From Ophiothrix spiculata (lineage: Eukaryota; Echinodermata; Ophiuroidea; Amphilepidida; Ophiotrichidae): a DNA stretch of 24,262 bases. Shown in pieces: positions 10,608 to 19,951 of this stretch. Position 1 is the stretch's first letter. Each line of letters begins with the position of its first letter. The stretch is from the NCBI GenBank assembly GCA_000969725.1, contig JXSR01S011555.1, one strand, 5' to 3'. Both the position numbers and the translations under genes were made by a program. Under the pieces are notes generated by a model. The model had not been told where the DNA came from. It ran no database searches and saw only the letters and a list, made by a program, of their open reading frames with translations.

Positions 10608-10673
10608 CTGACGCTTGTGTGCAAGAATTCTATCACTCTTGACACATGAACTACATGACCAGAATGGGCAAAA
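10608..10673 (-). CDS. Candidate 66-bp internal exon, Cys-rich, identity unknown
   Basis: Read on the minus strand, a strong acceptor (pyrimidine-rich TTTCTTTTTTCCAG) precedes exactly 22 open codons, followed by a good donor (CAG then GTATCTG). Both boundaries are phase 0. The peptide begins FCPFWSCSSCVKSD and ends LAHKRQ, so Cys residues at peptide positions 2, 7 and 10 and a His at 19 could bind metal. That arrangement does not match a zinc-finger class I can name. Possible partners are a terminal exon at 10238-10336 and a 5' exon somewhere above 10680. A single short exon cannot establish a gene, so confidence is low, but the splice pair is the best in the window. Confidence 0.3.
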
Positions 10674-10679
10674 CTGGAA

Positions 10680-12360
10680 AAAAGAAATTCTGTTTATAGA
10701 ATATATTGAATGAAAGTTGTGATCAAATGTAATGATATGAATTATGAAGGAAAAACATGACCCACATTTTGATATATTTCTGTTGGACACATAATACTAA
10801 AGAGCAATTCATCCGTTTAGAGGTTAAACCTGACACAAAAATTGGGTTATTTTCATATAAGAGTTCAATATCATTCAAGACAAGCTTATTTTATTGTTAA
10901 ACATGAATCCAACAATGTGTAGTACAGTAAACATGGATAGAACTTATAATTCAAGCAAGAACCCCAAGAAATGACAAACAAATTCTACTTGGATAAAATG
11001 TACTGACGAATGAAAACATGTGAATATAAGTAATAACATTGAGGCTTGAGCATGACTATTTGCGTACAAGAAGACTGCACGTTTTTGATGATTCTAAAAT
11101 AGATACAAAGTTTAAAAGTTGTCTCATGGTCAGGGTCCTGCATCCTCCTATTTATTGGATCATACAATATATGCATCAATTATAATAATCAAATGTACAA
11201 TGTAATTACCACATGGTCCCATCATTAAGGGCCATATGCACTACACACTTATCAGATCAGTGTTCCACTGGTTTAATCACCACAACGTAGAGTACACTTA
11301 TTCAGAAAAAGTACTTTGACCCTTGGGTTTACAAATCACATCTAAGTACATCTCCGATTGCTGATTTTCATATTTTCTACTAATATTTTTTCCAGACAAT
11401 TATGATTCAGACCCGTCATAATTACATCCACATCCACAATTCTGTCTACAATATTGAGCCTGTAATTTGTACCAATAGTTCCAAGTAAATTCAAATTAAA
11501 TGATTCACTAATAAGTTACTAAGCCTTAATTGATGCTTCAAAATTAGAAGAAAAAAGATGATGCTTTGTTTCAAAAAATTATTACATTTTGTTAATTAGA
11601 AGTATGTTTCTTCAATTAGAAATAATCCTCGCAAAGAGTACCTAGTACAATGAGCGGTTCCGGATTCAGAATCTTCAAATTTGGTTTTTAAAAAGGTATA
11701 CCAAAGCTGCAGGGTTTAACTTAAACATAAAATGTAAAATAGGACCAAAACCTAGCTACAAAGATCTGTCTTCCATTTTGAGAGAAAAAAGATTAAATGC
11801 TAGAAATTAAGTAATACATCAAAGAATTTGAACCAGGGCTCTCATTATAAGCAAAACATTAAAATAGCCAATTATTAGTAAATGTGACCAATAAAATATT
11901 CAGCAGCAAATTTGCTATCTATATTAACGTGTACATTGACCTTACCATTGCATCCATTTATAATACTTCATTTCATTTCGATCCTAATATACGTTTAGGC
12001 AACAAAATTATAAATTATGTTCTCCAAGCGAGGAGAATTTGTTGGTAGTTTAACCACCAACAAATTATTAACAAATGACATATTTTAATAAAATAAGTAA
12101 TTTTACTCTTTCTATTTCATTTTGTCTGCTTCATAAATCAATAACCCCTAAAACATTTAATATATGTATAAAATATTTAAAAAAATTAGGTGGTATCACT
12201 TAAAAAACTCAACTTTTTCTAACAATTGACAATAATTAATTAATAAATAAGGCATGCAAAATGACTATTTTTAGAATTATTAATTTTTTGTATATTTTCA
12301 TTTTTTCAAGTATGAAATATTTATCAGATATAAAATATTCCATAATACAATAAGCAACAA
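10680..12360. other. AT-rich spacer or intron, no gene supported
   Basis: No element ends are visible. The minus strand has a strong donor-like ATG-GTAAGG at about 11940-11948, with a short open segment above it (about 11946-11983). A minus-strand frame of 49 codons can be read below an AG at about 11095. Neither has both splice borders with good context. A hairpin lies at 12036-12066. Confidence 0.5.
12036..12066. repeat. Perfect 11-bp hairpin
   Basis: AATTTGTTGGT (12036-12046) and ACCAACAAATT (12056-12066) are exact complements across a 9-nt loop. There is no U-rich tail or promoter context to suggest a small RNA gene. Confidence 0.6.
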
Positions 12361-13590
12361 TTTGCTCTCCGTGTAAAGTTTGGATACCACAACATGTCAA
12401 TCAAATCATCAAACATCCGCATATAACCAATCAAGTAATGCACACAACTCGGTCGTCAATCACCAATCTTCATAAAATTTGACACTTCTAATAAATTTCA
12501 CCAATAAACTGACCTTTCCCGAATCCAAATCCATGATTACGATTTAAATCCCGTGCAAATTAACGACGAAATGTATTCCAGGTAGAACTATGATTGATAC
12601 CCTGACAACTCTCCAATGTACCAGCTACCAACTCTAAAGTTATCCAAAATAAATGCCTTCACACAACCAAACACTTCGCGTATCTCATCATAAATTAATA
12701 AGCACGTACGACACTCAACCTCTCTTGGGCATGTCGCTGAATACAGCACCCTAGACTCCTTCCCAAGCGTTTGTTTGATTTAGAGCAAAGTACATGTGCG
12801 TATAAATCACTTGATTTATACATTCTAAAATTAAAATTGAGTGCATGATATGTGTCGGAGACTACATACACTCTCTCTTAGAACCACAGCATCTATAAGG
12901 TGAAAAGGATGACTCATCGGCCTGCAAATACATTTACGACGATGCAATATTTATAGATTGCAATTTTGCACTCAGGTAGTAACGGTTGCGCATATTGAGC
13001 AAACAACATCGGGTATAATATGAACCGACGAGAAAAAATGATCCAATTAATTGATTTTTCAGCAGGCTGAGACAAGAGTCATTAGTTGCAATAATAATCA
13101 AAGTATCATATGATGTTTGGAGTGAATCTTGATTGCAATATAACTGGCATCAAATTCTGATTTAGATGACTCAATTATCCAGATGGGGATTTTGTCTCCA
13201 GATGTCGTACAATTTGACCTAAAAGAGAGATGGCTTACACGTTAAAGATCAATACTGCAATTCAATCTCAGAATTTTAATCATCATTTTGTGTTAAGGTT
13301 GACTTTTGTGTTAAAGACAGTTTAAACTAACACTTTGAGTACTGGCAATCTGGCAGGAAATGAGAAAAAGAAGAAAAAACAAACACTATAATGAAAGGAT
13401 GATTTGTATTCAATTGAAATGATTCTAGACATGTACCAGAAAATTATCTAAAGTAGATAGTTTTGATTTGACCAATTATTTTCATTTTCCTCAGACTGTA
13501 TCTTTTAAAGATATTTTTAAAGATGTTAAAATAGATGGTTTTTTTCATGTCTCGTAGCATTGAAATATCAAGCTATCTTTTTTAACATAA
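12361..13590. other. Repeat-poor, higher-complexity stretch; possible promoter or conserved non-coding DNA
   Basis: From about 12361 to 13030 the sequence has more scattered CpG than its surroundings and fewer homopolymer runs (for example ACTCGGTCGTC near 12450, GCACGTACGACAC near 12703, AACCGACGAG near 13023). I see no reading frame or element ends. A TATAAA word at about 12800 is not informative in AT-rich DNA. It could be the upstream region of the minus-strand exon candidates, but this is inference. The rest, to 13590, is plain AT-rich spacer. Confidence 0.3.
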
Positions 13591-13593
13591 ACT

Positions 13594-13800
13594 CATAGAT
13601 TTTGAACGGAGATCCCGGACTTTGTATGTATGCAATAGTATCGTCAGCCACAGATTTCAAATTGGGGATATTCAGGTACACTCAGTTCCTTCCCAAATCC
13701 AACTCATGCAGGGACCAAGATTTGGTTGCACGTAGCCTAGATTCGAGGCTGACTTGGCCGGAGACGGTAAAATATATATTTTTTTTTCTTTCTCTTTTCA
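13594..13800 (+). repeat. Left arm of a dispersed repeat, inverted relative to 14520-14693
   Basis: Landmarks in order are CATAGATTTTGAACGGAGAT, CCCGGACT, AAATTGGGGATATTCAGG, GATTCGAGGCTGAC and GGTAAAATAT. The same landmarks appear in the same order on the opposite strand at 14520-14693. The 75-codon frame here and the 88-codon minus-strand frame there both contain LDSRLT, because both translate this repeat. I read them as two arms of one foldback element or two copies in opposite orientation. Superfamily unknown. Confidence 0.65.
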
Positions 13801-14519
13801 GCATGCAGCATGACCCACCTCTCTTGTAAGAATCATCTATTTTCAATATGCCCCATTTTTGTCTTTCTTAATCTACAAAAGAACTCCTGCAAGCTACGTT
13901 TTGAAATAACCCCAAGACAGCTCATCTACCAGTTTGCTGTACAAAATATACCCCAAACCATTATGACCAACCACCTATTATAGATAAAACCCACTGCCTA
14001 CTTATCTTGCAAGCCATAATGTTATAAAATACCACATCTCTGGCCCAGAGCTGAAAATAGTGTTGGAAAACTGTTTTAATTGCCCTTACTCCCTGGCTCT
14101 TCTAAATTTTATCTTATCCTCCCTATAAATGTTGATAATTCTTTCTATAAAGCAAACAGACTAGGTAGTTAGAAATAATTGGAGTACCATATAAACAAGG
14201 AATTTCAATACTAGAATTTAGAGAAATTATCATAGAAAAGGAATGTTATCAGGGTAGTTTTTAAACCTAAATGTTGTTTTATATTTACATCTTGCAAGGG
14301 AGGTTGGTCATGTTTCCAGAAGTGTTTGGTCATGATTGTTTGAGATTTATTTAGCTGTATTTCACTGGACTATTATAGTGTAAATATAAAACTTATTATA
14401 ACCCAGTGTTTTAAAGTGTTGCTTGAAAAAGTTCTTTTTTGTAGTTTTAAAAATAGGGGGAAAAAAGAAGGAAAACGGCCATATTGTACTCTCTCCAGAC
14501 AAAGTAGAAAAACCAAAAG
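13801..14519. other. Spacer between the two inverted repeat arms
   Basis: This is AT-rich DNA with no reading frame of interest. It holds a small internal inverted pair: ATGACCAACCACC near 13961 and GGAGGTTGGTCATG near 14300. That pair supports the view that the whole of 13594-14693 is one element, without proving it. Confidence 0.4.
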
Positions 14520-14693
14520 AAAATTTGAGGCCATATTTTTACCATCCCTAGACCTGTCAGCCTTGAATCAAGACAAACCACACAAATAATACTTTTATGA
14601 CCTCGGCCAAAAAACCTGACCACCCCCAATTTAATCCCCATGCTGGAATAAAATGGCGGCGAGTCTGGGATCTCTGTGCACTCTATATCTATG
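14520..14693 (-). repeat. Right arm of the inverted dispersed repeat, contains ATGGCGGCGAG
   Basis: On the minus strand this arm reads CATAGATATAGAG, GAGATCCCAGACT, CGCCGCCATTTTATT, AAATTGGGGGTGGTCAGG, GATTCAAGGCTGAC, GGTAAAAATATGG. It is clearly related to 13594-13800 but diverged and with length differences. On the plus strand it produces AAAATGGCGGCGAG, which looks like an ideal translation start. Because the start lies inside the repeat, I do not call a host gene from it. Confidence 0.6.
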
Positions 14694-14699
14694 GATAAC

Positions 14700-15169
14700 C
14701 ACAAGAGCTGCAAATTCTGTAACTGGGTATAACGTAACCTGGCAAATTTCCTGTGTTCTAAAAGTTGGATTTTGTGTTCTTTTCCATTATTTATTTATTT
14801 ATTTGTTTGATTCTAAAAATATCACAAAGCGTTTTCATGCCAATTGGTCATTAACACAAATGCTGGGTATCTTGGGGTTCATGTACAGTGTAAAATAATG
14901 ATTGTAATGGTGATTCTAAGGATTGTTTTCATTGTCACATGAATTTCAGTCAAGATTCAAAATGTATGATGGTATGTTTGTTTATTGTTTTGTTTTGTTT
15001 AATAGTCAAAAAATTCTTTCAATATATTTTTTATGTGAAAATTGCGTTTTCCATGAATTTTTGTTTTTCCATTTTCTTCTTCATTTCCATTGTTCTTTTC
15101 TGTTTTGTTGTTGGTTTTTGGGGGTATTGCAGAAAACGTTTGAGCTTGGTATATAGCAAATTCAAAATT
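14700..15169. other. AT/T-rich spacer, no gene supported
   Basis: A plus-strand frame continues from the repeat arm to 14898 and others lie at 14923-15181, but they translate T-rich DNA into Phe- and Cys-rich low-complexity peptide. An (ATTT)n tract lies at 14786-14804. An ATGTATGATGGT word near 14961 recurs near 16107. Confidence 0.55.
14786..14804. repeat. (ATTT)n simple repeat
   Basis: About five ATTT units in a row; an ordinary microsatellite. Confidence 0.8.
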
Positions 15170-15399
15170 GGGAGCAATTGAGGCATATATTACACCCTAG
15201 TAAAAGCATTTTATTATTGGGTGAGCAATGATTGCAAAGAATAAAGCATTGATCTGGGTGTAAACTCTGTGAAGGCATGCACACATACTTCTGGGCAGGC
15301 AACATTGAAATATCCACTATCTTTCCAAGATAAATTACAAGTACTGGCAATTCTATATGCAGTGTATGTAAACCCGGGATGTAAACCAAAGAACTCAAC
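15170..15399 (+). repeat. Unit 1 of a diverged tandem duplication
   Basis: The unit starts GGGAGCAATTGAGG and contains AAAAGCATTTTATT, then GAGCAATGATTGCAAAGA and a TGTAAACTCTGTGAAGG word. The same order of words begins again at about 15400 in the same orientation, so the two are direct repeats about 230 bp apart. No coding content is recognised. The unit carries none of the insertions found in unit 2 and so serves as an unoccupied reference. Confidence 0.6.
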
Positions 15400-15489
15400 T
15401 GGGAGCCATTCAGGTAGTTATATTGTGCCCTAAAAGCAATTTCATTTGGGCAAGCAATGATTGCAAAGATTATAAAACATCAATGATTA

Positions 15490-15851
15490 GGCCTTTAAAA
15501 AAAATGTTTGTTTGCCATCCGCGACCAACCCAAAAAATGCCAAAAATTTGAGTTGCGATTTTATTTTTTTTTTTTTTTATAAAACATGTAAAATATGAAA
15601 ACTCAATATTTTCAATGGAAAACATAAAATTTAGCAGTATAAAGTCACATTCAGTAGTATAAAATGCATAATTCTTCTAAATAATGACCCACAGCCCTGC
15701 ATTGCTTGGTATTTGCAATAAAATCTGTGAAATGACAGCATTCTTTAAAATATATGTGAAGAATAAAAAAAAAAAAGATCAACCGACCGACCGACTCAAA
15801 ATTTTAATTTTTCCTCTTGAGGGCAAACAAACAATTTTTTTTTTTTTGGCC
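15490..15851. mobile_element. Tourist-like MITE (PIF/Harbinger), copy 2 of the GGTC family
   Basis: Exact TTA duplications flank the element (15487-15489 and 15852-15854). The ends are GGCC followed by an A/T-rich run and a TTGTTTG-type word, then TTTGCC on the left and its complement GGGCAAACAAAC on the right. Inside the right end are four near-perfect CCGA/GACC units (about 15780-15795); the left has CGCGACCAACCC. The length of 362 bp is close to the 360 bp of copy 1. It has no transposase; the 70-codon frame over its right part is spurious. It lies within unit 2 of the local tandem duplication. Confidence 0.85.
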
Positions 15852-15874
15852 TTATGGAGCAAAGTCTGTGTAAA

Positions 15875-16039
15875 CAGGGCTGTGAGAGTCGGCTGATAAA
15901 AAAATCTGAAAATAGTGACAAAATCAATGAAAATGCAAAAAACAGGCTGAAAATAACCAAAAAAAAAAGCTGAAATTATGACTCTGTTGAAGGCATGATA
16001 AAATCTGAAATCAGATTAAAATCTGAACTCTCACACCCC
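15875..16039. mobile_element. hAT-like MITE, 165 bp
   Basis: The left end reads CAGGGCTGTGAGAGT and the right end is complementary, ACTCTCACACCCC, with AAATCTGA-type words just inside both ends. The flanks carry an exact 8-bp direct repeat TGTGTAAA (15867-15874 and 16040-16047). An 8-bp duplication and CAGGG ends fit the hAT superfamily. The last two bases of the right terminal repeat overlap the duplication, so a 6-bp reading (TGTAAA) with the end at 16041 is an alternative. It is non-coding and would depend on a transposase encoded elsewhere. Confidence 0.7.
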
Positions 16040-16113
16040 TGTGTAAAGTGATGACATTGCAAATGCATATAATTCATGTAGTTGAAAATACAACTCCAAT
16101 CAAAAGATGTATG

Positions 16114-16247
16114 ATGGTTTGTTTATTTAGAGTCTGACAATATATGCATCGTACGACGTCCATCGACGCGCAGTCTTTAGCAAGCGCTATCCCTTGTGCA
16201 TAGCGCATCGATCGATGCATGTATCGACAAGACTATGAATAAACCAT
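16114..16247. mobile_element. CpG-rich foldback element of unknown class, about 134 bp
   Basis: The outer arms ATGGTTTGTTTATT and AATAAACCAT are complementary. Loose complementarity continues inward through AGTCT/AGACT and ATGCAT words for roughly 35 bp. The core is unusually rich in CpG for this window (ATCGTACGACG, ATCGACGCGC, AGCGCATCGATCG). It contains a 7-bp perfect stem GCGCTAT/ATAGCGC (16184-16206) and a 14-bp perfect palindrome (16205-16218). Flanking duplications are not clear. It could be a small MITE or a structured locus; I cannot assign it. Confidence 0.55.
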
Positions 16248-17394
16248 TACAGGATCTTACATCAAATTTAATTAGTCCTAGAGCTTTATAATTATATGCT
16301 GTTGTAGTGAAATTTTCAAAATTACAAATACCATTTTTAAACACGTTGTATTTTTAGTAATAATATTACATGCCATATTATAAAATCTGGAGCCCTAGTA
16401 TATGAAATCTGGATAAACAATATTGGTGAGTTGTGCTTCAAATACTCTTTTGAATACTCAGAGCATTTGCAACATTCTACACCCAATATTTTCTTTCTAT
16501 TTTTGTCTAGATTTTTGGCAAAATTTGCAATAAATGTGATAGCAATGTCACATAAAAAGTACCTTTAGACATGGTGTGTCATATCGGGTACTGATTCATC
16601 CCTCATATATATGTACTAGGTACCATTGTGAATGGAAGAGCCTGCAGAAATAATATGAGTAAAAAATATTGTAAAATTTTCAATATCACGAATTCATATT
16701 TACTTCCATAAAATTATGCATTTTCCCTCTATACATGACCCAAAACTCCACATCTGCATACAATATTGAACGCAGCGAAGGAATGTCATTACAAATTTGA
16801 TCAAATTCAATAACCCTGTGGTACAAAATTCACTAGGCAAATAATTGTGCGAGATTTAAGCTTCAAGTGCCAAGCAAAACAGGCTCAAATTTAATCATGA
16901 ACGATCCAAATCTAAACTGAAATAGCCATACGGTGAGAACTCTGTAAAACCTAATCAAAACATGAGCAGTAGCTATGTTTATGGAGTAAACAAAATCCAA
17001 CCATGGAAGGACCCAGCAATATGTTTCACTTTAATGTTATCCTGATCCATCAACTTTAACAAGCTATTTTGATGAAAATTTACGTTTTAATATTTGTACT
17101 TGAAAACATTCAGTCAATCATATGTCACTCAGCATGGGCCTCAAATTTTTAAATTATTCCTTACATGTTACAATAACATGTTGTTATTTCAAAATGATTT
17201 TGGCAAAACCTGGTAGCTGTTTTTAGGTTTATATGTGGCCAAATAACCAAAATTTCTCAAATTCTAGAGTAGGACACTAAAAACTCAATCTAAATTATGA
17301 TTTGGATTTTGATAATACAAATGTTTATGGTTACAGCACATGCAGTACTAAGTCTTTGGACACTGTTAAGGGATCATTTTGCCTGTATTGATTT
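16248..17394. other. AT-rich spacer, no gene supported
   Basis: I see no element ends, exon or RNA gene. The start of a 92-codon plus-strand frame (17297-17575) falls at its right end, but that frame mostly runs across the SINE that follows. Confidence 0.55.
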
Positions 17395-17600
17395 CCTAAC
17401 AATCTGTGGTATACATGAAGTTAGGTGCTCACTAATGGTCCAAGAGGTCCAAGTTCGAACCCCAGTGGTTCCAAAATTGAGCATGCTTGAAATGTTCTTA
17501 GACAAGGATCTGCTTATAAATTGTGATGTAGAAACCTGTAGGCAACTCAGGGAGCTGCTCCTGGCTACGATGTGAGTTGATGAGGGTTCAGTGAGTGTCC
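17395..17600 (+). repeat. tRNA-derived SINE, diverged
   Basis: A good polymerase III B box, AGTTCGAACCCC (about 17452-17463), is preceded at roughly tRNA distance by a weak A-box-like GTGGTATACATGAAG. Downstream, AATGTTCTTAGACAAGGATC (about 17491-17510) resembles the conserved TCCTTGGGCAAGG body segment seen in several deuterostome SINEs, and CAGGGAGCTGCTCCTGGCTA follows. The limits are approximate, and no clear 3' simple-repeat tail or target duplication is seen. It is probably old. Frames at 17297-17575 and 17591-17776 cross it and are not genes. Confidence 0.55.
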
Positions 17601-19948
17601 CAAAAGATTACAGCAGAACCTGGAATGATTATCTTAAGAGTGGGATTGGGCTTACGTGGGTCACCTATCATTTGTGCAGTGTGCTAAAGCCACATGAAAT
17701 TACAGATCGTGGAGGCAAAGTGTACTCTAAATCGCCTGTATTTGTCGTCTGTTTTTGCCATATGCAAAGGCTATAGATGAACCATGGTTCCTACAATTTT
17801 TAAGAGTTATATTTTTACTGATGTAGTCCAACTTGAGCCTAATACACATGCTCACTAAATTTAAGTGTTTTAAATCAAAACAATGATCTGAACAAGTTGA
17901 AAAAAGTAGGCCAACAACAATAAACAAACCCACAAACCCAAGCCAAGTGACAAACAAAAATGGGAGAGAGAGAGAGAAAGAAAATTGTTTGGCAAAACCT
18001 GATCTGCATAACATGCCTCCAATATGAACAAACTAAAACATGTATCAGGAAAATTCTCATGGAAAAACATGCTATGCCTAAAGCACCAGTGCAAGTGAAA
18101 GAAAACCCCATCTTTCATGTTAACCAAAAACCTTACCTTTGTTGTCGGCAAATAAGACATCATAGCAGTTGCAGCATAACAACACATGATCACATTAAAG
18201 TACTTTCAACTATAGAGAAATGTTTCAACTATATCAACAACAACAATCACTGTAAATCCAAAATATGTTCCTGTCTCGCATCAAACTGCCACTAATAAAA
18301 CTTGCTTCAAATTACACCAAAAATCACATCCACTGTTAACCGGAAAAATGTTTTTTTGTATCCCGCCAAAGGTATGACCGACTATTCCCCTGGTGAAGCA
18401 TAAATAGAAAACCAACCAGCCTTTAAACTACCGACTATTCAATTTGAAGTTCACCCACTGATCCTGAACCAAGTGTTCTCCATACAAATTACATCAAACG
18501 TAACCATTGGAAGTCAATTAACCATGCTAACTTATTTAGTTTTTCTTTTTCCGACTTACACACGCAAATAATCATGTGAATAATTGGTTTAGTGTTTCAA
18601 TAAATTGCCATAGTTTTTGTATGTAATTCATCTAACTAATATTACGGCAATGCATTATCAAACAATCTTATCGATAAATTGTACAGTGCCAAAAGCAATG
18701 AGAGACAATGGAAACTGTTGTTCAAATCAACAGTGTCGTTCAAACTTCAAAGCCATTAGAAACCATGAAAACTGAACACATATCATAACAAAATTGAAAA
18801 CGAATCAATACAAACTAACAAAATAATAATCTTGCATGATTGAATATTTTCAGCAGCATTACAATGAAAGCTCTATCAAAATTATCAAAAAGCATGTATA
18901 ATTTCAACTTCATGTTTTTCGCAAATAAACTTGGTTTGTACTCATGATCAATTAATTTGTGCATTTAATCATAGACTCTAAGAGAAGATCAAGGCCTAAT
19001 TAATAAAATAAGAGCAAATAATAATCATTTTAAAAACAGATAAACCTGTAATAATTCAATCTGATTTACATATATTCATTTAAAACCTTATCAGAAAACG
19101 ATTAACTGGACCAAGTGCAATATTCCCTCTACAAGAAAATAATTGAAAGTTGTCCAAGTTTTTCAGCATTTTGAACATCCCATAGGTACCGTGGCCCCAA
19201 CAAGTAATTAGAAAATGATACATTTTCTCACTTTTTTCAAAAAATGCAAGCACTTTGAAAGACGGATCCAGGGTTTGTAACATATACCAGTCAAGAATTC
19301 TTACTAGCTAGAATATTCAATTTTGATAGAGGTGACTTGAGGATGAAAAGTAGATCATAAATTGCCCCTTTAAGCCAATTACTATCCACCAATAGATCCA
19401 CCAACTTTTTGAAGCTTCCATATACAAGAAACCGATATAGATGTGGATTATTCGGTTTCACACATTGAGCCATAATACCGGTACTTAAAACAGGCAAAAT
19501 GTGAAATCATTCAAGTGATGCATTCAAGATAACTAGGACTGATAAAAGGTCAACATTAAACAAAAATATATTTCTTTGAAGTAGACCGACACAGAGATAA
19601 GACTGATTGTTCTATGTATTTCTTTCAACAATACTACATATCTTTATTTTCAATCTTTAGTTGTCTTCTAAAAATGTATTTGAAAAAATGGAAATGTATC
19701 ATGGTGACAATTTTGGACAGCATCCATGATTCCGTAACTCACAAAGGCAAAATACTAAATTTTATTCAAACCATACTTTTCTTACAAAATAGGCAATCTT
19801 TAATTTCTCTAATCCTTAAAAATCAAATCATTAAGTGCAAAGTGCTGCCTGTTGGGGATACATGTACCTTACTGTTACTAAAGGAAAATCTCGCAATGCA
19901 TATGTAGAACTGGATGATCAAGTTCTAGAAATTCACTATAAGCTACTA
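17601..19948. other. AT-rich spacer, no gene supported
   Basis: Several frames of 60-111 codons overlap at 17727-18295 on both strands, none with a recognisable motif. A donor-like AAAG-GTAAGG lies on the minus strand near 18135-18141. The open segment above it is only about 70 nt and its best acceptor leads straight into a stop. An (AG)n tract lies at 17964-17980. An ACCGACTATTC word occurs twice (18377 and 18430). The remainder is unremarkable. Confidence 0.5.
17964..17980. repeat. (AG)n simple repeat
   Basis: A short run of GAGA units; an ordinary microsatellite. Confidence 0.75.
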
Positions 19949-19951
19949 TAA

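Larger units (their letters stand above)
15400..16075 (+). repeat. Unit 2 of the tandem duplication, interrupted by two MITEs
   Basis: The unit starts GGGAGCCATTCAGG, continues through CCTAAAAGCAATTTCATT and AAGCAATGATTGCAAAGA, and is then broken at 15490 by a Harbinger MITE. It resumes at 15855 with GGAGCAAAGTCTGTGTAAA, is broken again by a hAT-like element at 15875, and resumes after 16039 with GTGATGACATTGC. Removing both insertions in the mind restores alignment with unit 1 (CTCTGTGAAGG beside GTCTGTGTAAAG). The right limit is approximate. Confidence 0.5.

Noticed and set aside
11946-11983. Minus-strand donor-like ATG-GTAAGG with a short open frame
   Set aside because: The acceptor context is weak, and the phase does not match the 66-bp exon candidate without an unseen exon.
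12800-12806. TATAAA word as a promoter
   Set aside because: TATAAA is expected often in DNA this AT-rich, and nothing transcribed can be tied to it.
14653-14898. Plus-strand frame with a near-ideal start, AAAATGGCGGCGAG
   Set aside because: The start lies in a repeat arm that also occurs inverted at 13594-13800. The downstream peptide is T-rich low complexity with no motif.
17441-17470. Functional tRNA gene around the B box
   Set aside because: The A box is poor and no cloverleaf can be drawn. The downstream body segment fits a SINE instead.
18142-18193. Minus-strand open segment ending at a strong donor (AAAG-GTAAGG)
   Set aside because: The only good acceptor upstream leads into stops in all usable phases. 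A first-exon reading would be about 19 codons with no support.
17960-18295. 111-codon plus-strand frame overlapped by three minus-strand frames
   Set aside because: It begins in an (AG)n tract, is covered by competing frames on the other strand, and shows no motif.
18377-18440. ACCGACTATTC repeated 53 bp apart
   Set aside because: A single 11-bp word with unrelated flanks; not enough to call a repeat structure.
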